NCBI GenBank assembly: GCA_013359125.1
Contig: JABWCR010000001.1
Location: forward strand, 20,475 to 84,474
Direction: 5' to 3'
From: Armatimonadota bacterium
GTDB taxonomy: Bacteria; Armatimonadota; Fimbriimonadia; Fimbriimonadales; GBS-DC
DNA: 64,000 bases
The position numbers and the translations under genes are program-made. This document shows, in pieces, positions 1 to 8,676 of the stretch (position 1 is its first letter; every line of letters begins with the position of its first letter). Below the pieces are notes generated by a model, which saw only the letters and a list, made by a program, of their open reading frames with translations, was not told where the DNA came from and did not search any database.

Positions 1-1464
1 CCGGAAGCCGGGCATCTAAACGTTACCGGCGCCAGCGGTTTAGCGGCGAAGACGAGCGCGATCCAATTTGTGCTGGCGTCCCTCTTTCAAAAGGCCGCTG
101 GGAGCCTTGCTGTGGTCTGTTTCAACGTTAAGGGCGGCGACTTGCTATTTCTGGACCAACCGCCTGCGGAAGCGCTGCCGGAAGAGGACTTGAAGATTTA
201 CGAGGCGGTGGGAATTGATCCAAAGCCGTTCGAGAAGGTTCGCTACTATGCGCCGCTTCGAGAGGATTTGGTGAATCTGGCTTCTTTGCGAACCCATCCC
301 GATCTTGTCGGCGATGTCAGGCCCTTGCAGTGGGGCTTGCGCGAGGTGATGCGATACGCCGAGATCACGATGAATCGGGACGATGTGGATGCCCGCGCCG
401 ATGCTTTTTTGAGCTTCTTGCGCCAGCGCGTGGTCGATCCGGGCGAGTATGAATTTGACGATGGGTTCAAGTTGCCGGTTACGAACTTCGAGGAGCTTAA
501 AGTCTGGTTCGACCGGGCGCTGCGCGAGATCGAGCAGAGCCGCGACGAGCGCTGGCATTCTCACGCCGTGCAGACGATACGAAAGGTCTTCAATCGCGTC
601 AACAATCTCACCGTTCGCTATGCGGGGCTGGTGTCTTCGGGCAACGAGACGCTCGACTTGCCGTGGGGCGAGTTCGAGGATCGTGCGATTTACGCGATCG
701 ATATGGCCAATCTTCGAGCCGAAGCCCAAGATTTGATTTTTACCCGCGTGATCAGCGAGCTTCGCGAGCGGATGGAGAATCAGGACTTGGGCGTGGATCG
801 GGTGGTTGTGGTGGTGGACGAGCTGAACCAGTATGCCGAGTCGAGCGGGCAGGAGACTTACATTCTGCGCACTCTGCGCGACATATGCGCCCGGGGACGA
901 TATTTAGGCTTGACGCTGTTTGGCGCTCAGCAGTTTCGCAGCCGTATCGATCGGCAGATTGTGGGCAACTGTTCGACCGCCTTTTATGGCCGATCCGAGA
1001 TGGAGGAACTGGCGCAGGCGCCCTATCAGATATTTACGCCCGCTATCAAGGAGAAGTTGGGCACATTGAGGGTGGGCGAGATGTTGGTGCGGCATCCGTA
1101 CTTTGCTCAACCGGTTTGGGCGCGCTTTCCCAGGCCGCCGGTGATGTCGGGCAAGGACGGCATGGCCAAATATCCGCCTGAGAGGCTTCCGTTTGCCGAT
1201 GCGGTCGTCGCGCGGCTTCGAGCGGAGTATCCCAACCTAAGGCCGAACGAGGTTTACGACGCATTGTCGGGAAGACAGAACGATCAGGCGGCGGTCAACG
1301 CGCTTGTCAAGACCCTGAGCGCCAAGCCAAAAGCGGACGAGGCGCTGCGGTTTTTTGCCGGTTTGTTAGGGAAGCCCATTGTAGAAACCTCGCCTCGGCC
1401 GCCCATTGCCGACTATCCGACGGACGACCCGACTTCGCTTTCGGAGGACGATCCGTTCAAATGA
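1..1464 (+). CDS. HerA-like ATPase, 5' end outside window
   Basis: The reading frame is open from base 1, so the true start lies upstream. A P-loop-like stretch (GASGLAAKTS) is encoded at about 28-57, and a Walker B strand followed by an acidic residue (VVVVVDELNQ) at about 802-831. A region resembling the HerA sensor/arginine part (ICARGRYLGLTLFGAQQF) follows. This order fits the HerA/FtsK-type hexameric DNA translocase fold. The P-loop is not canonical: it has AAKT where GxGKT would be usual. Its stop overlaps the start of the next gene, a nuclease of the Mre11/SbcD class (ATGA), so the two are almost certainly co-translated. By analogy with archaeal HerA-NurA-Mre11 operons, a role in DNA end processing or defence is likely but inferred. 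The family call is fairly secure; the exact function is not. Confidence 0.7.
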   Translation, partial: PEAGHLNVTGASGLAAKTSAIQFVLASLFQKAAGSLAVVCFNVKGGDLLFLDQPPAEALPEEDLKIYEAVGIDPKPFEKVRYYAPLREDLVNLASLRTHPDLVGDVRPLQWGLREVMRYAEITMNRDDVDARADAFLSFLRQRVVDPGEYEFDDGFKLPVTNFEELKVWFDRALREIEQSRDERWHSHAVQTIRKVFNRVNNLTVRYAGLVSSGNETLDLPWGEFEDRAIYAIDMANLRAEAQDLIFTRVISELRERMENQDLGVDRVVVVVDELNQYAESSGQETYILRTLRDICARGRYLGLTLFGAQQFRSRIDRQIVGNCSTAFYGRSEMEELAQAPYQIFTPAIKEKLGTLRVGEMLVRHPYFAQPVWARFPRPPVMSGKDGMAKYPPERLPFADAVVARLRAEYPNLRPNEVYDALSGRQNDQAAVNALVKTLSAKPKADEALRFFAGLLGKPIVETSPRPPIADYPTDDPTSLSEDDPFK

Positions 1465-2576
1465 AGATCGCCCATCTGAGCGACGTTCATTTGGGCTATC
1501 GGGATTTCAACCGCACCGATCCGACCGGCATCAACCAGCGGCAAAAGGATGTGGAGCAGGCTTTTGTCAACGCGCTCAAAGTCTGTTTGGAGATCGAGCC
1601 CGACCTGATCATTATCGCGGGCGACCTGTTTCATGCCGTGCGCCCCACCAACTACACTGTGGTAGCGGCGTTCAACCATTTGGCTCGGTTTCAAGACCAT
1701 CGCAACCATAAGCCGCTTCTCATCGTTGCGGGCAATCATGAGACGCCCAAGACGGCCGAGGCGGGCAATATTCTCGCCCTGTTTCGCAATATCCGGGGCA
1801 TTACCGTCGTTACGGATCGAATTGAGCGGGTACGGCTCGAAGAGTTTGGCGCGTCCGTGCTTTGCGTGCCTTCTCGCGGCGTGCGAGACATTCAACCGAC
1901 CTCGCTGGCGCCCGACCCCAAGTCTGCGGTGAATTTGTTGTGCGTGCACGGGCCTCTGCAGGATGTTGGGCGGTATCGATCCGACTCGTCGCTTCCCCAG
2001 AGCCATGTGATCAAGGCGGGATGGGACTATATCGCCCTGGGCGATTATCACGTGTTTCAGCAACTGTCTCCCAATGCCTGCTATTCGGGTTCGACAGAGT
2101 ACACGACCACCAACATTTGGGAAGAGTTGACCGTGTCCAAAGTGGTCGTCGAGTACGACACAGACACTAAGGCGCTGACCAAGCATGAGATTCCCCAGGC
2201 TAGGAAGTTTCTCGATCTGCCGATCATCGATGCCTCGGGGCTAGAGCCTGCCGAGGTTTTGGAGGCGATGGTCGGCAATGCCAAAGAGATCGACGATGCG
2301 GTGGCGCGGCAAAAGATTGTCGAGATCGATTTTGAGAAGCGGCGGCGCGTATCGGGCGAGATTGTGCGTCAGCTCAAGTCTCGCGCGCTCCATTACAAGA
2401 TGATTTTCGAGGCGCCGCACTCGCTCTCAGTGGCTGCCGGCCGTTCTCTTACGCACGGTCGCACGCTTGAGGAGTCATGGTCGGAGTTTATGGCGACGGC
2501 AGAGTTGCCGAAGACGATCGACCGTCGGGCTGTGGTGGCGCTGGGCACGAAGTATCTTCAGGAGGCTGCCGAATAG
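1461..2576 (+). CDS. SbcD/Mre11-like metallophosphoesterase
   Basis: This is a 371-residue calcineurin-type phosphoesterase. Visible metal-binding motifs are D8-x-H10 (SDVHLGY), G54-D55 (GDLFH), G91-N92-H93-E94, H163 (CVHG) and GDYH at 194-197, which together make the two-metal site of SbcD/Mre11 exonucleases. The first 230 residues are catalytic and the rest is a probable capping region. The start overlaps the stop of the HerA-like gene by four bases. No SbcC/Rad50 ATPase follows; the next gene is a cation antiporter. The HerA-like ATPase may therefore be its working partner, which is inference. An alternative is a general DNA-repair exonuclease of the YhaO type. Confidence 0.8.
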   Translation: MKIAHLSDVHLGYRDFNRTDPTGINQRQKDVEQAFVNALKVCLEIEPDLIIIAGDLFHAVRPTNYTVVAAFNHLARFQDHRNHKPLLIVAGNHETPKTAEAGNILALFRNIRGITVVTDRIERVRLEEFGASVLCVPSRGVRDIQPTSLAPDPKSAVNLLCVHGPLQDVGRYRSDSSLPQSHVIKAGWDYIALGDYHVFQQLSPNACYSGSTEYTTTNIWEELTVSKVVVEYDTDTKALTKHEIPQARKFLDLPIIDASGLEPAEVLEAMVGNAKEIDDAVARQKIVEIDFEKRRRVSGEIVRQLKSRALHYKMIFEAPHSLSVAAGRSLTHGRTLEESWSEFMATAELPKTIDRRAVVALGTKYLQEAAE

Positions 2577-3713
2577 ATGTTGAAACAGCTCGCAAGACCC
2601 TCGCTCAACTGGCTGCTCGTCTTCTTCCCTCTGGCTATCGTGTTGGAGGTCGCGCACGCTCGCTTTCATGCTTCTTGGTCGACGCCGACGCTCATCTTCG
2701 TCGCTTCGTGCATCGCCATTATTCCTATGGCCGGATGGATGGGGCATGCTACAGAACGGCTTGCGGCGCGGTTGGGAGAAGGCATCGGGGGGCTATTGAA
2801 CGCGACCTTTGGCAATGCGGCGGAGATGATTATCGCTATCGTCGCGCTGATCAAAGCGGCCCAAGATCCCTCTCGCGCGGAGTTTATGCACGGCATCATC
2901 AAGGCGTCGCTCACCGGCTCGATCATTGGGAACGCGCTGCTCGTTTTGGGGTTAGGGCTGTTAGTGGGGGGCGTCCGGCATCCGTCTCAGCGGTTTAATC
3001 CGACAGCGGCTCGGGCGTCGGCCACTTTGCTGACGTTGGCCGTTGCCGCGCTCTTTATGCCTGCGCTGTTTCATCACTTTGGCAATCGCGAGGCGGCCGT
3101 CGTACAGGATTTGAGCCTCGAAATCAGTATTGTGCTTTTGCTGGTTTACGGGCTGAGCCTTGTGTTTGCGCTCAAGACCCACAAGCATCTTTATGTAGGC
3201 GAGACGGCGGAAGTGGAAGAGGGATTAGCGCATCATCATGGCGAGGCGCAATGGTCGGTCGGCAAGTCGATGACCGCGCTAGTGCTGGCTACTATCGGCG
3301 TATCGATCTTGGCGCATATGATGGTCGGTTCGGTCGAAAGCACGGCAGAGGCGGTCGGGTGGAGCGAACTGTTCGTCGGCGTGATCGTTGTGGCGATCGT
3401 CGGCAATGCGGCGGAACACAGCACGGCGGTGATAGCGGCCTATCGCAATCGTATGGATTTGAGCATGACCATTGCGCTCGGCTCGTCGATCCAGATTGCG
3501 CTCTTTGTCGCGCCGGCGTTAGTCCTGCTCGGGTACGCGCTGGGCCGGCCGCTCGATCTGCTCTTCACCGTGCCCGAGATCGCGGCCATCTTCCTTTGCG
3601 CTTTGGTCGTCAGCCAGATTTCCGTCGACGGGGAGAGCAACTGGCTGGAGGGGGTCATGCTGCTCACCCTCTACCTCATGATGGGCGCCCTCTTCTTCTA
3701 CCTGCCGTCGTAG
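2577..3713 (+). CDS. Calcium/proton antiporter (CaCA family, Cax/ChaA type)
   Basis: This 378-residue polytopic membrane protein has about 11 hydrophobic segments. Two internally homologous alpha repeats are visible: one around residues 77-95 with NATFGNAAEM, the other around 268-295 with GNAAEHSTA. These are the ion-binding repeats of CaCA exchangers, with the acidic residue of each repeat in place. A His-rich loop (LAHHHGEA) lies between the two halves, as is common in Cax proteins. It exchanges cytoplasmic Ca2+ (or Na+/K+) for protons. The ATG follows the nuclease stop with no gap, but the functions are unrelated. Its last 195 bases lie antisense to the tail of the DUF1385 gene. Confidence 0.85.
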   Translation: MLKQLARPSLNWLLVFFPLAIVLEVAHARFHASWSTPTLIFVASCIAIIPMAGWMGHATERLAARLGEGIGGLLNATFGNAAEMIIAIVALIKAAQDPSRAEFMHGIIKASLTGSIIGNALLVLGLGLLVGGVRHPSQRFNPTAARASATLLTLAVAALFMPALFHHFGNREAAVVQDLSLEISIVLLLVYGLSLVFALKTHKHLYVGETAEVEEGLAHHHGEAQWSVGKSMTALVLATIGVSILAHMMVGSVESTAEAVGWSELFVGVIVVAIVGNAAEHSTAVIAAYRNRMDLSMTIALGSSIQIALFVAPALVLLGYALGRPLDLLFTVPEIAAIFLCALVVSQISVDGESNWLEGVMLLTLYLMMGALFFYLPS

Positions 3714-4634
3714 GAAGGGATCGACGTCGTTCTCCATATCGATCACGGCCTGCAGCGAGGCGACGGAGACCTCGATCTGGTCGTCCGTCGGTTCGCGCGT
3801 GGTCAGGTATTGGCTCCAAAGCCCCGGCGCCAACAGATATTTGGCCAGAAAGCCATCGCGGTACTTGCCTGCAAAGCGGATGATTTCGTATGTGAAGCTG
3901 GCGATCCAAGGTAGTACGGCCAGATGCATCGGCAGACGGATATAGATGGGGGGCCGTCCCATGAGCGAAAAGACGAAGATTGCGACCACCAGGACTAATA
4001 GCACGAAGCTGGTGCCGCAGCGCGGGTGCAGGCGCGTTTGGGCGCGAGCGTTTTCGACCGTGTTTTCTAATCCGGCTTCCAGCGCGTTGATCGCTTTGTG
4101 TTCGGCGCCGTGGTATTGAAAGACGCGGCGAATGTCGGGCATGAGGCCGATGGCGCCGACGTAGCCCAAGAAAATGCCGATACGGATCGCGCCTTCGGCC
4201 AGATTGATTTGAAAGTTGTCCCAATGCGCTCGTTTGAGCACATCGGCCAGATAGGTGGGCAGCGCGAAGAAGAGCAACAGCCCCAGCCCAATGCTGACAA
4301 AAATGGTCGCGCCGATGGCCAGGTCGTTGAGCGACTTGGGCATCGGTTTGGCGTCAGGGTCGTTTTCTAGTTGAACCGTGCTGGAGAAGTTGAGCGCCCG
4401 AATGCCCAGCGCGAGGCTGTCGATGAGCATCAGCGCTCCGCGCAGGAAGGGCTTATTGAGAAATTGCAACCGACCCAGCCAGCCTTTGGCGACGGGCTCG
4501 GCGCGCAATATGATCTGGCCGTCGGGCGCGCGGCAGGCGACGGCAAAGTAGCGCGGGCTGCGCATCATCACCCCTTCGATGACCGCCTGCCCGCCGTATC
4601 GCCAATAGGCTTGCTTACCGCTTTCTGCCGGCAT
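3519..4634 (-). CDS. DUF1385 family membrane protein
   Basis: From the ATG at 4634 the protein has 371 residues and begins with the typical DUF1385 signature (YGGQAVIEGVMMRSP, residues 11-25). It has several membrane segments and the family motif near FQYHGAEHKAINALEAG. The family sits in bacterial membranes, often next to rpmE and prfA; its function is unknown. The frame is open further upstream into rpmE, but homology begins only at this ATG, 11 bases past the rpmE stop. Homology to the family appears to end near residue 305, and the last 64 residues are encoded antisense to the antiporter gene. That charged tail (many E, H and D) is probably not conserved. Confidence 0.75.
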   Translation of the reverse strand: MPAESGKQAYWRYGGQAVIEGVMMRSPRYFAVACRAPDGQIILRAEPVAKGWLGRLQFLNKPFLRGALMLIDSLALGIRALNFSSTVQLENDPDAKPMPKSLNDLAIGATIFVSIGLGLLLFFALPTYLADVLKRAHWDNFQINLAEGAIRIGIFLGYVGAIGLMPDIRRVFQYHGAEHKAINALEAGLENTVENARAQTRLHPRCGTSFVLLVLVVAIFVFSLMGRPPIYIRLPMHLAVLPWIASFTYEIIRFAGKYRDGFLAKYLLAPGLWSQYLTTREPTDDQIEVSVASLQAVIDMENDVDPFLRRQVEEEGAHHEVEGEQHDPLQPVALPVDGNLADDQSAKEDGRDLGHGEEQIERPAQRVPEQD

Positions 4635-4645
4635 TGACCGTGCGG

Positions 4646-4867
4646 CTACTTCTTGGCCTGGCCAAAGTTCTGATACTTCTTCATGAACTTCTCGACCCGG
4701 CCCTCGGTGTCCACAATGCGCATGCCGCCCTCGCCCCGAAAGACGGGATGGCACGCCGCGCATATTTCAACCCTCACCTCGTCCCGAACGGAAAGGGTCT
4801 GAAACGTATTGCCGCAACCGCAAGTAACCGTAACGGTTTGAACCGTTGGATGGATTCCTTTCTTCAT
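4646..4867 (-). CDS. rpmE: 50S ribosomal protein L31 (zinc-binding form)
   Basis: A 73-residue protein that begins MKKGIHPTV and matches L31 over its whole length. The cysteines CGCG near residue 16 and CAAC near residue 36 form the zinc ribbon of the C+ type of L31. It binds the 5S rRNA/30S bridge region of the ribosome. A GGAG sits about nine bases before the ATG. The gene is divergent from mutY with 33 bases between them and is followed by DUF1385, a common pairing. Confidence 0.95.
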   Translation of the reverse strand: MKKGIHPTVQTVTVTCGCGNTFQTLSVRDEVRVEICAACHPVFRGEGGMRIVDTEGRVEKFMKKYQNFGQAKK

Positions 4868-4883
4868 TCTTGATCTCCGAGCG

Positions 4884-4892
4884 TACTATTAT
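4884..4892 (+). promoter_or_regulatory. -10 element directly before mutY
   Basis: Overlapping hexamers TACTAT (4884-4889) and TATTAT (4887-4892) end 8 bases before the mutY ATG at 4901. No Shine-Dalgarno lies between, so transcription is predicted to start at or next to the ATG (leaderless). Inferred from sequence only. Confidence 0.45.
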
Positions 4893-4900
4893 ACACGACC

Positions 4901-5998
4901 ATGGATCGGCTGCGCGCCTTGCTGTTGGATTGGTACGACCGCAACAAGCGGGCGCTGCCTTGGCGCGATTCGAACGATCCCTATCGCATTTGGCTGGCCG
5001 AGGCGATGCTTCAGCAGACGCAGACCGCGACCGTGCTTCCTTATTACGAGAGGTTCGTTCAGCGGTTCCCAACGATCCAAACTCTGGCCGATGCCGATCA
5101 GAGCGAGGTGGAGAAGGCGTGGGAGGGGCTTGGCTACTATTCGCGGGCGCGAAATCTGCGGAAGGCGGCGCGTATGGTGATGGAGGAGCTTGGCGGCGAG
5201 CTTCCCCAGGAGGCGAGCGATTTGCAGGGTCTGCCGGGCATTGGTCGATATACGGCGGGGGCGGTTTCTAGCATTGCTTTTGGTCGGCGTGAGCCTGTGG
5301 TGGACGGGAATGTGGAGAGGGTTATATGCCGGGCGTTTGCGTTGGACATGCCGGCCGGGAGCGCGAGGAATCGTCGGTTGTGGGAGATTGCCGCAGAATT
5401 GGTGGATCCGGAGCGACCGGGGGATTTTAACCAAGCGTTGATGGAACTGGGCGCGACGGTCTGTACCAAGCACAATCCTTTGTGCGGCGAATGTCCTTGG
5501 CGCGATGCGTGCAAGGCGTTTGCCGATGGGGTCGTTGAGGATTTGCCCAGGCCTAAGGAGCGGCCTGCAGGGGTGAGGATGACTGTGGCTTGCGCAATCG
5601 TGCGCCGAGGCGAGGAGATTGCGGTCGCGCGGCGCGTTGAGGGCGGGCTGTGGGGCGGTTTGTGGGAGTTTCCGCAGGCGAGCGTTTTTGAAGGGGAGGA
5701 CGCTGAGAGCGCGGCGCGGCGGGCTGCTTTGGCTATCGGGCTGACGGCAGGTCGGTTGTCTGCAGTCGGACGGTTTCGGGCTCAGGCGACGCATCGGAGG
5801 ATCGAGCTTTGTGCTTTTTTTGGGCTGATGGAGAGCGGCGAGATGGAGGCGGATTTCGGGCCGGAGTCTCAGAGAAGGCCGGACACTGTGCTGCCCGGGC
5901 CTTATTCGGATGCGCGTTGGGCATCTCTGGATGAACTCTCTTCGTTAGCGATGTCGGCTCCGATGCGAAGGGTTGTCAAGGCGATTTCAGGGGGCTGA
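4901..5998 (+). CDS. mutY: A/G-specific adenine DNA glycosylase
   Basis: This 365-residue enzyme removes adenine mispaired with 8-oxoguanine. The helix-hairpin-helix glycosylase domain (about 1-210) carries the catalytic glutamate next to LQQTQ near residue 36, the hairpin LPGIGRYTAGA and the catalytic aspartate in VVDGNVERV. The [4Fe-4S] ligands follow with exact family spacing C-x6-C-x2-C-x5-C (about 188-204). The C-terminal half is the NUDIX-like 8-oxoG recognition domain. The stop codon TGA (5996-5998) lies inside the left terminal inverted repeat of an inserted repeat element, so the last residues may have been shaped by that insertion. Confidence 0.95.
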   Translation: MDRLRALLLDWYDRNKRALPWRDSNDPYRIWLAEAMLQQTQTATVLPYYERFVQRFPTIQTLADADQSEVEKAWEGLGYYSRARNLRKAARMVMEELGGELPQEASDLQGLPGIGRYTAGAVSSIAFGRREPVVDGNVERVICRAFALDMPAGSARNRRLWEIAAELVDPERPGDFNQALMELGATVCTKHNPLCGECPWRDACKAFADGVVEDLPRPKERPAGVRMTVACAIVRRGEEIAVARRVEGGLWGGLWEFPQASVFEGEDAESAARRAALAIGLTAGRLSAVGRFRAQATHRRIELCAFFGLMESGEMEADFGPESQRRPDTVLPGPYSDARWASLDELSSLAMSAPMRRVVKAISGG

Positions 5999-6166
5999 TT
6001 CGTACTCAAAATTGTGCTACATTTGCAAAAAATCCCGTTCGTTTGGCTCGCGGGGACGCTCGCCCTCCCGGACGGTTTGTGGCGTTTCGGCTCGCCCTCT
6101 CTTTGTTCTCGGTTGGAGTTGAACGGGAATCTCTCGATCTGTAGCACAATTCTAAGTACGAATCAG
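5995..6166. mobile_element. MITE-like repeat element with terminal inverted repeats
   Basis: The ends 5995-6022 and 6139-6166 are inverted copies differing at about three of 28 positions. The left begins CTGATTCGTACTCAAAATTG; the right reads the same on the other strand with CTTAG for CTCAA. A further inner pair (AATCCCGTTC / GAACGGGAAT) extends the symmetry. The 172-bp body holds one copy of the 26-base core GCTCGCGGGGACGCTCGCCC (6045-6070) and no coding potential. The end sequence recurs with few changes at about 19208-19256, which shows it is a dispersed element. Non-autonomous mobility is inferred; no transposase is in the window. Confidence 0.65.
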
Positions 6167-6179
6167 CCCAAGTCTTTTA

Positions 6180-6204
6180 GCTCGCGGGGACGCTCGCCCT
6201 CCCG
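6180..6204 (-). repeat. Second core copy of the GC-rich dispersed repeat
   Basis: The sequence GCTCGCGGGGACGCTCGCCC plus TCCCG repeats the core at 6045-6070 base for base. It lies just outside the right inverted repeat of the element and six bases before the end of argJ. Further copies are at 16279-16304 and 19135-19160, both in the opposite orientation. Confidence 0.75.
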
Positions 6205-6210
6205 AGCGCC

Positions 6211-7413
<1,203 letters not shown>

Positions 7414-7441
7414 GCCGTCCGCCGGTTCCTACGAGATTCGG

Positions 7442-7447
7442 TAGAAT
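7442..7447 (+). promoter_or_regulatory. TAGAAT -10 element, leaderless start predicted
   Basis: TAGAAT ends 5 bases before the ATG at 7453. No Shine-Dalgarno and no convincing -35 are present, so RNA should begin at the start codon. Confidence 0.45.
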
Positions 7448-7452
7448 CGGTC

Positions 7453-8661
7453 ATGCCTGTTATACTGGTCGCCGACAAGTTTGAGAAGTCCGGTCTCGAT
7501 GGTCTAAACGCGCTGGGCTGCGAGGTTGTCTTTCGCCCGGATGCAAAGGACGATGAACTGGTGGAAGCGGTGCGTTCTTCAAGCCCGTCGATCCTGATCG
7601 TTCGGGGCACAAAGGTCTCCGAAGCCGCCTTGTCCGCCGGTCCGCTAGAGTTAGTCGTGCGCGCGGGCGCCGGATACAACACTATCGATGTGGCCGCCGC
7701 GTCGCGTTTGGGCATTTTGGTGGCCAACTGCCCCGGTAAGAACGCCATCGCGGTGGCGGAACTGGCTATGGGGCTGATTCTGTCGTTGGACAGGCGGATA
7801 CCCGACAACGTCGCCGACTTGCGGCAGGGACGCTGGCGAAAGAAGGCCTACAGTGAGGCGAAAGGTCTCTATGGCAGAACCCTGGGGCTGATCGGCCTGG
7901 GGAATATCGGGCTGGAAACGCTCGCTCGCGCTAAAGCGTTCGGGCTGAAGTGCATCGCCTGGAGCCGTTCGCTGACTCCCGAAAAGGCGGAGCTCTTGGG
8001 GGTTGGGTTCGCAGAATCGCCCATTGACGTTGCCCGGAACTGCGACATCGCCAGCGTGCACCTTGCTTTGAATAACGAGACGCGCAATCTCTTGGGACGC
8101 GACTTTTTTGCCGCAATGAAACCCGGCGCGTTTTTTATCAACACTTCTCGCGCCGAGGTGATCGATCAGGCTGCGTTGACGGACGCCGTGCGCGAGAAGG
8201 GCCTTCGTGCAGGGCTGGACGTGTTCGACGAGGAGCCGACATCGGGCGAAGGCGAGGTCGATGCGCCGATCTTTCAGATGGAAGGCGTCTACGGCACGCA
8301 TCATATCGGCGCCAGCACCGAGCAGGCGCAGGAGGCCATCGCCGCCGAGACCGTGCGCATTGTGCGCGAATATCTGACGACCGGCCATGCGCCTCACGCG
8401 GTCAATTTGGCCAAACGCTCGCCCGCGGTCGCAATGCTGGCGGTTCGCCATTTCGATCGCGTTGGGGTCTTGGCGCACGTGTTCGATTGCTTGCGCGATG
8501 CGGGGATCAACGTGCAAGAGACAGAAAACGTCGTCTTTGAAGGCGCGGAGGCCGCGGTCGCTCGGATTCACTTGGATCGCAAGCCGGACGAGCGGGCGCT
8601 GAGCAGCATCAAAGAGTGCCAGGACATCATCTCGATCAGCCTGGTCGATCTGAAGCCTTAG
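7453..8661 (+). CDS. serA: D-3-phosphoglycerate dehydrogenase-like 2-hydroxyacid dehydrogenase
   Basis: This 402-residue D-isomer 2-hydroxyacid dehydrogenase has its NAD-binding Rossmann motif GLIGLGNIG near residues 138-146. The catalytic triad of the family is visible as R in NTSRAE (about 233), E in DEEP (about 260) and H in THHIGAS (about 283). The last 75 residues (FDRVGVLAHVFDCLRDAGIN...) form an ACT regulatory domain, so the architecture matches short SerA enzymes that start serine synthesis from 3-phosphoglycerate. A glyoxylate or hydroxypyruvate reductase is possible, but the ACT domain favours SerA. No serine pathway partner is adjacent. Confidence 0.8.
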   Translation: MPVILVADKFEKSGLDGLNALGCEVVFRPDAKDDELVEAVRSSSPSILIVRGTKVSEAALSAGPLELVVRAGAGYNTIDVAAASRLGILVANCPGKNAIAVAELAMGLILSLDRRIPDNVADLRQGRWRKKAYSEAKGLYGRTLGLIGLGNIGLETLARAKAFGLKCIAWSRSLTPEKAELLGVGFAESPIDVARNCDIASVHLALNNETRNLLGRDFFAAMKPGAFFINTSRAEVIDQAALTDAVREKGLRAGLDVFDEEPTSGEGEVDAPIFQMEGVYGTHHIGASTEQAQEAIAAETVRIVREYLTTGHAPHAVNLAKRSPAVAMLAVRHFDRVGVLAHVFDCLRDAGINVQETENVVFEGAEAAVARIHLDRKPDERALSSIKECQDIISISLVDLKP

Positions 8662-8663
8662 GT

Positions 8664-8669
8664 TATAAT
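8664..8669 (+). promoter_or_regulatory. TATAAT -10 element, leaderless start predicted
   Basis: A perfect TATAAT ends 7 bases before the ATG at 8677, right behind the serA stop. No Shine-Dalgarno lies between. The secretion ATPase gene therefore seems to have its own leaderless promoter despite the 15-base gap. Confidence 0.5.
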
Positions 8670-8676
8670 ATCCAGC

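Noticed and set aside
145..729. Long frame antisense to the HerA-like gene
   Set aside because: It is a shadow of the coding strand; no family similarity and no ribosome site.
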